Assembly (NCBI RefSeq): GCF_965363235.1
Contig: NC_134840.1
Span: 90,842,416 to 90,906,415 of the forward strand
Length of the DNA stretch: 64,000 bases
Reading direction: 5' to 3'
Source: Mytilus galloprovincialis
Taxonomy: Eukaryota; Mollusca; Bivalvia; Mytilida; Mytilidae
Below are positions 34,583-46,445 of this stretch, in pieces (the first letter of the stretch is position 1; each line of letters opens with the position of its first letter). The notes under the pieces are model-generated. The model had not been told where the DNA came from. It was given only the letters and a program-made list of their open reading frames with translations, and ran no database searches. The position numbers were made by a program, and so were the translations under genes.

Positions 34583-35478
34583 CAGGTCTTCAACAATAGA
34601 CCAGTGTTTATAAAATGTCTCAAGGTCGAAAAAGCTCAGTCAAAAAGTTGTATTCGAATATGGTATAGTCCCTTATGAAATATGCATATATTTTGATTGT
34701 ATTTGATATTTGTATTATACTTTAAAGACTGATTATTCTCTTTGGTGTTTGTAATACTGTCTTACACAAGCAAGTCTTCAAGCAAAACATACAAGTTTTA
34801 CATCACCCGCAAAAGTCAAGATGATCACTAGCATATTTAACTATTATCGAAGATCACTAAATGTCATTATGTCTCTTTAAACAATTGTTGGTGTTGCTGG
34901 ATTGCTGTCTTATTTACATTTACTTAAAATCTCATTTAATTTCCATCAGTCAGCATAGTTTAAAATTAGTTAATTCCTGTCGCAATATTCATTCGTACCC
35001 CTATAATTAAACTTTTTTAAAAATTTCACCGAAATAATCAAGTCGTACTATTCGTTCAGAACGGTAGAATTCGCAAACAAGTTGATTAGCGTTTTATACT
35101 AATATTTCATGAAATGTATAACATGTACCATAAGAGGAAGAACACAATGGTGCTTTATGTTTACTACATACTAGTATTTGTGGATAAATTGAAAAAGTCC
35201 TATGACCATCCACCGAGTTCACAGCTGAATCTGATATTTTATGATAATGTTATATAGTAAACGATTACAACAATCTGTCTATATGAGTAAATATGAAATG
35301 TCAAGATTTGATACTTTCGTGTTCTTCGAAAATTAAACCGTTAAAATTTTTACTCCATTTTTAAGACGAACGGTCTAATATTAGAGTAGGATAAGCGCTT
35401 GTCTGTCTCGTTTTTTAAATGTCTGTCCCAAAATCTAGTGGTCTTCATTGGTTGCTGATAGCCATTTGTTTTTCTACA

Positions 35479-35628
35479 GGCGGATCCAGGGGGCCCTGGG
35501 GGTCGACCCCTCCCTTTTGTGGGAAAGGTGTGGTTGATTATACTGGGAATCACTGGACTTGACTGACTGGAGTGACCCCTTTTAGGTCAGTCAGTGCCCC
35601 CTCCCTTACAAAAAGTTCTGGATCCGCC
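35479..35628. mobile_element. 150-bp MITE with GGCGGATCCAG ends
   Basis: GGCGGATCCAGGGGG at the left pairs with CTGGATCCGCC at the right. GACCCCTCCC and GTGACCCC stretches lie inside, and a self-complementary GACTGACTGG...GTCAGTCAG sits near the centre. No target duplication was identified. Confidence 0.6.
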
Positions 35629-36428
35629 AAACTTCCTTCATTACAAATTCTTTGCTTTTCACAATTGAATTGTTTTACATTGTGCCATAACGGAGTCTAT
35701 TATAGCCTTCGATATGGGGTCTTTTCATTGTTGATGGTGACCGGTATTTGTTCACATCTTTATACTTATGTCTTTGTGGGTAGTTCAGTTGTCTCATTGA
35801 TGTGATCGTTTATATTTCATGAAGACCACTTGAAACCAAAGTTTGTAAAGTTAAAGATAAATAATTACAAATAAAACAGGATCTTCAAAAAATATATAAA
35901 GGAACAAATTAACGATCTTTGTATTCAGGTAAACAACGAAATGAATTGTGGTTCTATTCAATTGCATACGACAAACAAAAGTAACACAATTTACCACATT
36001 GATCATGGTCAAGTCCTAATTTTGAAAATCGTGGTAAGTAAATTTCAATTCCAGGAAAAATAATTTCATCCGGAATGTTAAATGACAATAAAATTAAAAC
36101 CACATTTTCTTTCAGATCATATACTGGTATAGGTATTTATAAATATAAAATTATCATTTTTATAACATATATAAATGTTTTACAATAAGAAAATATATGC
36201 TATAGCTAAATCCATATTATCGTAAGTATTTTTTTTATCGATTTTGTTTTTTTTTTGTATTTTTACATATGTCTACATGGATTTGTGATCTTTATATGTT
36301 ACATGCTCTATTTGGGCCAATAATTGGTTCAATAAAGTATTCGTATGTATTTATTGTGCAGTCTAATAAATGAACACACTTTTTTTCAGGTGCTGCTATA
36401 TTTCTTGGAACTATGTAACGATTACAAC

Positions 36429-38645
36429 ATGGCTTCAAATGTACCACCACAATCAACTGGATTGAGTAAGCTTTATATTTACATAAATTCAAATATATTT
36501 ATGATTTTAGTTATATTTTTGTGTAAGATGGATATGCAGTTTTGACATATCACTATTTCGAACAATAAACACCCCTAGAATCTGCTGTCGGTACGGCAGG
36601 TACTATGTAGGATTCGTGTTCCTGATTGCCGTTTGAAACGTTGTTTTGGACATCGTGTATATGTGTTACCTATTGTATCTGATCTGCTGATAGCATGAGT
36701 GTGATAACACCAATAACAACAAACACAAATAAAAACCCAAAACAGCTAAGACGGAGAGATTTGTTGGGTCATTCACGTAATGAAAAAAATCGGGTTTTTA
36801 TGCTCACCGATTAGGCTATATTTATTATAGGACAATACGCCTTTTTAAAGGAATCGAAAAATAACCAATGTCAAGATCAACTACCGGAAGTTCTCTCGAC
36901 CAATCCTATCAACGTATTCTCTAATATGCAAATCATACAAGAATTATAACTGGTTCAAACAGCAGTTCAAACAAGAAAAACTAGAGAAACGAATTATGTA
37001 CAAAACAACAAACGAAATATATATAATATTTGATATTCATTGAGTCGCTACTCCTCTGTAACCATACAAAGTCGGAAATATTTGCGAAATGACGTATAAA
37101 TGTACTTCTTTAAAACAATATTTTGCCACAGAAAACGCAAATGTTTGAGAAAATATCAAAATTTGGAGACGTTTATCGATCCGTGTCTTATACGCTTTCG
37201 CGTACTAAAATTTCAGCATTAAAATAAGTCGTAGGTACTTCAATTTAGTCATGAATCCGCGATGTCGCTGGTGTTTGCTAGTTTTTTAAAATATGAATAA
37301 AGAAATTTTTAATTTTCGTGTCGAAAGTGCCAATAATGGTGGCCTTATTATACTTTCTTTCACATATGATCGACTTTTCAATTTGTGTTATACATTACTG
37401 CCATTGAGATAATCTGAATCGGAAGCATATTGTGATGTTTTCTCTACCTTTTAAAATGTTCTTAGAAATCAGCAGGAAGTAAAAAGAAAATCTACAATGT
37501 TTAGGAAATTTGTGTATTTCATGCAATTCATTGTCCTGTTACGTCTTATCCAAGAAGCATAAAATAACTTTGAAAAAAAACCTGTAAAATGATTGATTGA
37601 TTGGTGTTTGCGTTCAACCGCCTACAAAATACTATAACGAGGCGAGTGAACCTGTAAAATGTTATTGGCAAATACATACATTTGTTAACTATATTGTTGC
37701 AGGTAATCAACCAACAAATAAAGGATACCCACCAGAATATGCCGCAGAAAGTGAGATACCATTTGCAACAGATTGTCCAGAATGTCACACGAAAGTAGTA
37801 ACCAACACAGAACATAAAGCTGGTCCATTTACATGGGTTGCTTGTATCATGCTTGCGTCTTTTGGGTAAGATACATCGGAAATAATTTATTTTATGTTAA
37901 CCTTGCTAAAAAAGTATGTACATTTGTATGCACCTGTCTATAGTTAGAAGCCTGTTGTTCAGTAGTTGTCGTTTGTGGTTCATAGGTGTTTCTCCTTTTT
38001 AAAATAAACTAGACCGTTAGCTTCCCTGTTTGAATTGTTTCACATAGTCATTTGGGGCCCTTTATAGCTTGCTGTTCGGTGTGATCCAAGGCTCCGTTTG
38101 GAAGGCCGTACTTTGACCTGTAATTGTTAACTTTTTATACATGGAGAGTTGTCTCATTAGCACTCATGCCACATCTTTTTGTCTTCTAGTATACAGAAAG
38201 ACACGTTGCCCTATCCGAACACATTATTCTGAACCCGTGCCAACTAGTCTTTGCTAAATATTGGGTGCTTAGTGGAGAAGCAGCAAATACCAATGTTCAA
38301 GTCTTTTTATTTTTTACTTGGCCAATATTTGACTCATGACCTCCAGCATTCGATATGAAAAAGGACGACGATTTGACATTCTGTGGACCAGACTATACGG
38401 TCTGGGCTTTCTCGTTGTTGAAGGTCATATGGTGAATTATAATTGCTTACTTACACGTCGTTTGATTCTGGTTGACAGTTGTACCATCGTCAATTGTACC
38501 GATTCTAATTTTTATTTTCATTTTATTATATTTCAGATTTTTCTTAGGATGCTGCGCCGTTCCGTTTTGTATTAAAAGTGCCAAGGATGTTGTACATGTT
38601 TGTCCGAACTGTAATTGTGAAATAGGTAGACACAGCAGATTTTGA
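36429..38645 (+). CDS. LITAF-domain protein 3 (short)
   Basis: Three coding exons: 36429-36465 (MASNVPPQSTGL, phase-1 donor GTAAGC), 37703-37865 (acceptor ATTGTTGCAG, phase-2 donor GTAAGA) and 38537-38645 (acceptor ATATTTCAG, stop TGA), making 102 residues. A 5' UTR segment probably begins at 36390 after TTTTTTTCAG. The exon plan is identical to LITAF 2. The protein is nearly a minimal LITAF domain: TDCPECHTKVV, hydrophobic WVACIMLASFG plus FFLGCCAVPFC, then KDVVHVCPNC. A PPEY (PPxY) motif precedes it. The Pro-rich region is much shorter than in its neighbours. An R1 repeat sits in the second intron. Endosomal membrane location is inferred from the family. Confidence 0.87.
38008..38180 (+). 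repeat. Dispersed repeat R1, copy in LITAF 3 intron
   Basis: It runs from TAGACCGTTAGCTTCCCTG to AGCACTCATGCCACATC, collinear with 7195-7385. A short segment just upstream (37935-37985) matches the AGTCAGGAGCCTGTAGTTCAG-type repeat. Confidence 0.6.
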
Positions 38646-39503
38646 TATATTAAAAGATCATATCTAGAAATCATGACACCCATTATGATATTTGAAGCGA
38701 ACAATGGTGCTTAAATGTCGTCTTAATCCTACAAGTCAGTTCATTGGATATTTCATAATTTTTTCTAAACTGTTTAGAAGATTTTAGAGTTCAAATTATT
38801 TAAAGCATGTTCATGCGATAAATGTTTTCTACACAATTTGTTTTTAACGTTCAGTTTGGTCTTGAATGATTTTGTAAATTTACATTTGATATCTAGGTGA
38901 CTGTATTTGTGCGCACACACATTTTTGGTGAACTTCAATTTAATAGATCAAGTGCCACATCCACCAACAGAATTATAAAGCATAATTTATAAAAAATAAA
39001 AAAAACTTTAACCACTCAATTTTCTTAGTCATTTTCAATAAGATTATCTTGAAAATCCATTCATAAGAAACAAGCGAAATCACAACTCACTTTTTGCATA
39101 ATGTAAGCTTCACGTACAAAACAATACGAAAAACTGTATCAAATGCAAAATTTGAAATTTTCGAACTCGGGTCATCTTATTGTCTGACCGCAAAAGATAA
39201 CCGACTTCTATTTTTTATTAATCTTTTAACATTAATATCTTCTTAAAATTCCTGATCTCAGACTTGTTTACCATATATGATATGCACTTAAAACAGTAAG
39301 TGGAGGTATCCTTATCATTGTGACTATGCCTTCCAGTAAAATGTGGTTCTTAGTATGCATATGTCAGTTGATTTTGAAAGAAATATAAACATAATATTCT
39401 TCAACTTAGTGTGTTGTATTCAATAACATTTTATAAAGTAGAATTTGACTTGGATTGTAAAATGTATACAGCCAACATAGATCTGCATTTGGTAAGAAAG
39501 GCT

Positions 39504-39812
39504 TGGGAAGCATACCAAAAGGGTCAAATAGTTAATGTAGCGAAGCAGAAGTACAACCCTAAATATCAGATAGATCTGCATTTGTTAAGAAAGTCTATTT
39601 TCGAATAAGAATATGAATAAGAATATTTTATTTCCAATTAAAGGGCCCTATAAAGAGCTTTCATGACATTACATACAAGTACGTAAGATAAGACATAAAT
39701 TAGAGACATATAATATAGGAAAACAACATTGTTAAATACGTTTGGGAAGCATACCAAAAGGGTCAAATAGTTACTGTAGCAAAGCAGAGGTACAACCCTA
39801 AATATCAGAGTG
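39504..39812 (+). repeat. Duplicated 70-bp segment
   Basis: TTGGGAAGCATACCAAAAGG, through GTCAAATAGTTA and TACAACCCTAAATATCAGA, occurs at 39504-39571 and 39742-39812 with three or four changes. A shorter TAGATCTGCATTTG pair (39479, 39572) flanks the first copy. One frame reads WEAYQKGQIVNVAKQKYNPK. Both copies keep it open, but nothing extends it. Confidence 0.6.
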
Positions 39813-40237
39813 GAACAAAACAAATGATAATTTAACTTTCAACAAGATTTTAAAAATAAATCGTACCAAAGTATTAAAACTGACTTAAGATTTTTGTTGC
39901 TGAAAAGGAGAATTCAAAACAAGAATTCTCCCATTTTGATTTTATATAGTGTTGCTTCTTTGTTCTCCTTTACTGTTTCGTATTTGTTTTCATCCATATT
40001 TGAAAATAAATCTACATATATTATATATAAGGACATGTTATTACATATAAATCTGAATTGTTTTGTAAATATTTGTCTCATAAGCCAACTCAATGGCTGA
40101 ATATTGATTGTCTTAATGTATTTTTTTATTATGTTATTGTATAATGTATGTAATCAATATGCGACACAATAATAAAATAAAATTTATTGTTTTATTTTCA
40201 TCCTACAACACACATTTTTTTTTAACTTAATCGGTCC

Positions 40238-40277
40238 CTACTGAGACTACTATAACACAGTGTTATAGTAGTCTCAG
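40238..40277. repeat. Perfect 17-bp inverted repeat
   Basis: TGAGACTACTATAACAC and GTGTTATAGTAGTCTCA are separated by a few bases at most. Confidence 0.8.
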
Positions 40278-41128
40278 GTCCCTATGAGATAACAAAAACC
40301 CCAGTTTGCAATTGATTTCTAAGCCTGTACGGTTAGGAGGGATTACTGAGATTATGAATATGAGAAAGCACACTAAAGCCTCCTATAACTGACTATCAGA
40401 ATAAGTGACACGAAAAATGGGGACAGGCGGAGTTTTTGTCTGACTGAATATTCGTTTTCATCTTTTTGCAAGACTCTCTTTTTTACACACATATTCCCTG
40501 CATTTTGGCGTGCAACATTAAACATACATGTTCATAATGTTTTGGCAGAGTTCTTGAAAAGTGTTTGATCGGAGATTTTCCCCACCAAATTAAACAATAG
40601 ACCAGCACATTTTTTTTTGTTTTTTGCAGTAAAAATTATAATGAGAACTGCAGATGTTCTTTGGGGACCACCTGGGGAAAAAGATTTGGAGAACACGGAA
40701 TTTTGGGCAAAGTAATTTTGTTTTAGAGTTTAGCAAGATAGAATATTCTTTACCGAAATCATCTCTCCCTCCCACACCTGAAAATTTAGGTTTAGCAACT
40801 CGTTGGATATCGCTTGGAAAAGGAATGCAGGTTCATTCTCAATCGAGTTAAGTCATATCTGAAGTACAAAAGTCGCTCAGAATAAATAGAAAATATTACA
40901 TGGATTATTCTATGATATTCGGAGGTAAATGAGGCATAGAAAAAAAATATATTCTTTTCAACTCAAAAAGCATGTTCATACAATGATGGAAATATCATGA
41001 AAATAGAGGTAGATATAAGTAAAATGACTATTTTTGTGTGTTTTGTTTTAAGCACTGAAAGTGTTCTTGGATAACTAAATCACACCAATCCTACACATAT
41101 ATGCTAATATTCTAGTTGTTCAGCGTTT

Positions 41129-42384
41129 TCATCTTGTCCAAAAACTATGCAGAAAATGGGGCGCATTTGGTTCCCATGATGATAGTTCTAGTGATTGTTG
41201 TAAGCCATGCGCATACCATGAATCCAAGTTTTCTATTGTATGTTGGTTCCATTGTATTTGCTGGTCATTTAAAGATGGACCAATATCACTCAATGAAAGG
41301 ATGTCACTCATTTGTAATGTTTGTGCTTCTGTATCGAAAGTCCGCAAAGAGTTGTCTGAAATTATAAAAGTGACACACAATCTTTACAATTCTTTAACGC
41401 AAAGAGACGTTATTTTTCTCAGAAGTTTCGATTTCATAGATTTTGGTATTTACATTCAGTTTTATTGATTGTTAAACACCCAGTGGCAAATATTTCAAAT
41501 TGATAAAATAAAATGTGTAGTACAATTCAATGAAACTGCAACCCTACACAAACAGATAACTGAAAGACATTAAGATGGCAACACAGAGTCTTCAACAACA
41601 GGAGCCCACACAATATGTCAAGGTATAAAACTAAACTACTTTAAAGAAGAATTGTTAAGGTATTTATACATTCTGAACTGTCAAACAATTGACGCTCTTT
41701 AGACAGGAGCCCACACAATATGTCAAGGTATAAAACTAAACTACTTTAAAGAAGAATTGTTAAGGTATTTATACATTCTGAACTGTCAAACAATTGCCGC
41801 TCTTTAGAAAGGGATCTTTGGAGTTCAGGAAAGAAGTGCTTAAATCATCGCTAATTACCGAAAACATAATCAACATCAAAACATGTAACTTAAAATTCAC
41901 TAACGAAAAGAGTCCTTAACAAGGTTTTCATTTACATTTATGGATAAAACATTTTATTTTTTCGTCAAAATTTTTCATTTTAAATCATTTTTTATATACC
42001 TGCGCAAGAAACATCTTTAGTAATATGATGTTTCTCTCTATCCACTGGACATCTGATCGATTTGAATCTTCTTTTCTTAGCCATCATTCTAATACACACT
42101 GCACAGAACATGTGTCCACAAGGCAAAAGCAATGGATTGTGTACTTGGTCATCGTATGTTTCTAAACAAATGATACATACGTCATTTTCGAAGTACACAT
42201 TATTGGTCTTTGTCCCACTTTTAAAAGAAAACATTGATGGTTCATTTAAAGTACTCTGGGAACAATTTGAATCACAGCTCACCAAACTTCCCTCCGATAA
42301 GAACAGTTCCGAACGCATGTTTTCAGTCGGAAAACTGGCTTCTGAATAGTCACGAACTAGATGGCATTTTAAACAATTTCCCAT
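41129..42384 (-). CDS. RING-finger protein with N-terminal acylation signal
   Basis: Two exons: 42384-42000 (phase-1 donor GTATAT) and 41355-41129 (acceptor ATAATTTCAG), stop TGA, 203 residues. The N-terminus MGNCLKC fits the signal for N-myristoylation of Gly2 with palmitoylation of nearby Cys. The RING has Cys70, Cys73, Cys89, His91, Cys94, Cys97, Cys112 and Asp115 (CIIC, CGHMFCAVC, CPVD). Asp as eighth zinc ligand is known in other RINGs, for example the CPVD of TRAF6. The C-terminal 75 residues, with WYAHGLQQSLELSSWEP, are not recognised. The likely role is a membrane-tethered E3 ubiquitin ligase (inference). The splice was chosen because the two exons join in frame and the unspliced frame stops after two further codons. 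Confidence 0.75.
41575..41622 (+). other. Possible first coding exon inside the RING gene intron (plus strand)
   Basis: ATGGCAACACAGAGTCTTCA begins an open stretch (MATQSLQQQEPTQYVK) that meets a donor, AAG|GTATAA, in phase 0. The last 20 bases and donor are duplicated downstream. No continuing exon was found, so this may be chance. Confidence 0.2.
41600..41808. repeat. Tandem duplication of about 104 bp
   Basis: AGGAGCCCACACAATATGTC through CAAACAATTG(A/C)CGCTCTTTAG is present twice in direct order with one visible difference. A recent event in the RING gene intron. Confidence 0.85.
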
Positions 42385-44863
42385 TTCAACATTCTACTCA
42401 GAATACCTGCTTTAAAAAGACTGAAATTGTTAATTAGTTAGACATCATTCAGAATTTCATCTTGTGCTCTACTTTTTGAATGTTGTAAGCATGACTACAT
42501 GTACAGCTATTTTTTATCATATACCTGATTTCTTGGAAAATGTTGATAAAAGAAATCCGTCTTTACTTGAAATCTTTTCAACTTAAACAATACAAGTGTA
42601 AAAGGAAATACATCTCCTTTTTTTCTCAAACAAAATATCAAAAAACACTCTGAACATTTTTAGGTCATTAGAATATACAGATTTCTTTTAAATACAAACC
42701 GTCTGGTATTTGAGCAAACATTGTTTTATTGTCATGACCGTTTTGAGTTTATTTTTATTCTTTTTCTCTCTATCGTTGGTTTAATGGTTTAATACTGTCC
42801 TTAATGTATATATTTTTTTCATTTTAAATGATATTATCATATAATTATATTCAACTTATCGAATTTTATCTTTGATCTTACAATGATATCTCTTTTTAAT
42901 TTGGTCACTCAAATTAAAATTTAACGTTTTTTACAACTTCTAAATAATTCAATTACTAGTAACCTTTTCTTCCCACGAAACAACAGATTATGATGTGAAA
43001 TGATATAACTGTCAACATAAAATTGATAACTAACTTTTGCCTTTTAGTTAACTACACTTACCCAATGCTTTATGAAGTATTTTCAACATTTATTTATAAA
43101 TTAAATGTCCTTCCTTAATCAGATGTTTTTTTCTCAATAAGGAATAATTCGACGAATTTATTATTATTCTCCGAAAAAACCAAAGAGGAACTTTAAAAAA
43201 GAATTTTGGTATTAATGAATATCACACGATTATTAACATTACATGTATTTAAGATATTATGTTTTTCTCGTTTTCATTTCAAGGACGTGACACAGTTTAT
43301 AGTATATCTTGTACAATATATTTAGGAAGCAATCCTGTAATAATTGAGAAATAAATACATAGAATACACAAACGTTTTATTCACTATTAACTACGTATAT
43401 ACATATATACTTCCATTAAAATAATTTTTATTTGAACAATCTAGAATGTGATTGACCGAAAAGTGTAGTTTTATATTTTCTTTATTTCCCCTTATTAGTG
43501 TTTTTAAAGAAAAAAACAATTTAACATGAATATATTAAATAATATAAAGGAAGTGTTGTATTTTTTATAGTTCATAATAATATAGTTGAAAATTTTCATT
43601 ATTTTTTTCTTTACTTGTAATTTCCTTTTCCTTTATAGGGTTTTTAAAAGGCCAATTACCGCACGACTTGATTTATCTGTCATAATTTAAATATACCTTT
43701 ACTACCTTGTTATATATTTAAAAATTACGTTTGACCCAGTGTAGAAAAATCTGGGTTCAAAATATGGAACTACTACATTTAAAGGAGGATACTATAATAT
43801 TTTGTAACGCTTTCCTGGTATATTTAAAGGAGGCTTCTCTCGTGTACACGATTTTGCCTTTCATGACAAAAGATCATCAAGAAACCAAACTCAAACAAAT
43901 GTAAGGAAACATAGCTTTTATGTTATTTTGTAACGCTTCTATGTTTCTTTTCTAGATCTCGAAGTCAAAACCCTTCTACACGGAATTACAAGTTTAAACC
44001 AGCCATTAGCGCTGGTTTAAGCGGAATGATTTAATAAATTTTAAACACTTTGTTTTTTAAAATACGCGTTATTTTTACGACCATTGAGAATCTTGACCAA
44101 ACACTCCTTTGTGGTTTTTTTCCAAAGGATCATAAAATTTTGACTTTCTATAATTGTCATAAATTTAATATTGTTTAAAATTTATTTGACAATAAACATT
44201 GAATATAAATCTGAATTTAAACTTATCGTTCGGACATCAAGTGAAAAGCACACTTTTCTATCAAAATAAATCTCATAACCTTCAAGAGTTTTGGAAAAAA
44301 ACACATATTAAAGAAATTGGACAGTCAAGAACCATGAAAATACAAAACAGAAAAGCAATAACATTAACAGTATCAATTGTTCTGCACCAGATGCACAGTC
44401 TCTTCAGGGAAGCAACTGTCCACAACATATAACACAGAAAACAGACATCAAAGCAACAACTTTGATACATTGTTTCAAATTATGAATATTCAGAATAGCT
44501 ATTAAACAATGCAAGGTCTAGGAAGGACATTCTTATTCGAAAATAATATGAGAAGCTTACAGGTTAATATTTAAAAAGTTTTTTATACGTCATGAAAAAA
44601 ATACGGAATACATATATTTGTTTAAATTATTGTAATGTAACTAGTCAATTTGAAACAGAATGTTTGCTACGTAATATATTTGACGAACCAGGAAACACAC
44701 CTACGAAAATTTCAATTTGAGTCAAACGTGTTCACAAATACACTTTACGACAGATATATCGCATATGCTTAACAAAAATACAATATACGTGTCATTCGGT
44801 ATTACTACACACTTACTGTCATCTGTTGATTAGGTAAATACGTGGTTTTAATGACTAAACTGA
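42385..44863. other. AT-rich region without recognised gene
   Basis: No coding exon with splice support was found on either strand. A short inverted repeat, TAAACCAGC/GCTGGTTTA, sits at 43997-44020. The 5' UTR and promoter of the minus-strand RING gene must lie here, but no clear motif was seen. Confidence 0.45.
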
Positions 44864-45217
44864 TAGTTATCAAAGGTACCAGGTTTATAATTTGATACGC
44901 CAGACGCGCGTTTTCGTCTACATAAGACTCATCAGTGATGCTCAGATCAAATATAGCTATAAAGTCAAACAAGTATAAAGTTGAAGAGCGTTGAGGACCC
45001 AAAGTTCAAAAAAGTTGTGCCAAATACGGCTAAGAACAGGTAGTCTATGCTTTGGATAAGAAAAAACTTAGTATTTCGAATAATTCATACTTTTGTAAAC
45101 AGTTGATTTATAAAAAGGACCATACAATTGATATCCATGTCGTGCTGACAACTGGGCTGGTGATACCCTCGGGGACGAAACGTCCACCAGCAGTAACATC
45201 GACCCAGTAGTGTAAAT
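44864..45217 (+). repeat. Dispersed repeat R3 complex, copy 3 (uninterrupted)
   Basis: It runs from AGTTATCAAAGGTACCAGGT through CGCCAGACGCGCG, GTTGAAGAGCGTTGAGGACC and ATAAAAAGGACCATACAATTG to CTGGTGATACCCTCGGGGAC and CATCGACCCAGTAGTGTAAA. It is the most complete copy in the window. Confidence 0.75.
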
Positions 45218-46445
45218 AGTTATCAAAGGTACCAGGTTTATAATTTGATACGCCAGAAGCGCGTTTCGTCTACATAGGATTTATCAGTGACGCTCAGATC
45301 AAAAATAGCTATAGAGCCATACATTTATAAAGTTGAAGAGCGTTAAGGACCCAAAATTCCAAAAAGTTGTACCAAATACGATTAATAGGGTAATCTATGC
45401 TTGGGATTAAAAACTCCTTAGTATTTCGAATAATTCATTCTTTTGAAAACAGTTAGTTTATATAAAAAGGACGATATAATTGATATCCATGTCAACACTA
45501 AAGTGCTGGGGCCTGGTTTTCGAAAGTATCATAAGATATGTCATAAGATATATCTTAGGACATATTTTATGATGATCTTATGACTATCATATGATATGTC
45601 ATAGGATGTAAATCAAAGCTGTCTTAAGAGAGTCATAGCTATGATGCTCTTATGACTGTCATAAAGGAACATTATTTTCTATTATTTTAAATAATGATTA
45701 GAAAGTGATGAATAAAAAATGAAAATGAAAAGTATGAGCATATTAATTATTACAATTCTAAATATTTACGAATTATTTTTTTTTTCATTATAATGAACAT
45801 GAAATTTTATGCAAAAAGGAATTGAAATATGAGTTGATAATTTGTTTAAATTTAGTTTGTAATATCTAATAAATCTTGAACTTCGCATTCGTGTATTATC
45901 ATACATGCATTGTTATTTAACTGTGAATACTTTTTAGATTCGGTACATCGAGTACCCGCTTAACGAAATGCCCGTGAACCGTTAATAAAGTACAGTAACT
46001 GTCAAATATACTAGGAACGAAATAATATGTATATTCATTATACAAAACCAGGAGTTAAAAAAAGAATTCCAAATTTTATGTCGCAGGAGATTCAAATTTT
46101 AATTCAAGTAGTTGAGAAAATAAAATCTTTACTATTTAGCATACTGAGAAACACAACAAATATTTGTATTGCAATTAACATGAAATTATACATGAAAAGT
46201 GATTAAAATTTTAGTTGACAATCATAAGACCATCATAAGTCATGTCGCGAGGGATCTTAATTTTACGACAAAAGTTATGACAAATCGTAACTTGGGACAC
46301 TTTCGAAAACATACCTTACGACTATGACATGTCATAAGACCATCATAAGACATGTCTTAGTCATAAGATACTTTCGAAAACCAGGCCCCTGAATACTGGG
46401 CTGGTCATACCCTCGGGGACGAAACGTCCACAAGCAGTGGCATTT
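45218..46445 (+). repeat. Dispersed repeat R3 complex, copy 4, split by a MITE
   Basis: It is a direct tandem copy of 44864-45217. The copy runs to CTG at 45506-45508, is interrupted by the 45509-46388 element, and resumes with CTGAATACTGGGCTGGTCAT to about 46445. Confidence 0.8.
45509..46388. mobile_element. 880-bp Harbinger-type MITE (CTG target duplication)
   Basis: The ends GGGCCTGGTTTTCGAAAGTA and TACTTTCGAAAACCAGGCCC are perfect inverted repeats over at least 22 bp. CTG flanks both (45506-45508, 46389-46391). The interior has many ATAAGACATGTCATAAGAT-like motifs near each end and AT-rich sequence between. No coding capacity. The adjacent R3 copy shows the unoccupied site at 45145-45147. 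Confidence 0.85.

Larger units (their letters stand above)
29709..36389. other. Intergenic region between LITAF genes 2 and 3
   Basis: No host gene is recognised. It carries an R3 copy (30964-31085, reverse), strong palindromes (32133-32271, 32761-32835), a CGGACAAAAAGC minisatellite (33194-33374), a Harbinger-type MITE (33897-34582) and a GGCGGATCC MITE (35479-35628). The rest is AT-rich sequence. Confidence 0.5.
38646..41128. other. Intergenic region downstream of LITAF 3
   Basis: AT-rich. It contains a duplicated segment of about 70 bp (39504-39571 and 39742-39812) and a short perfect palindrome at 40238-40277. No gene is recognised. Confidence 0.5.
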
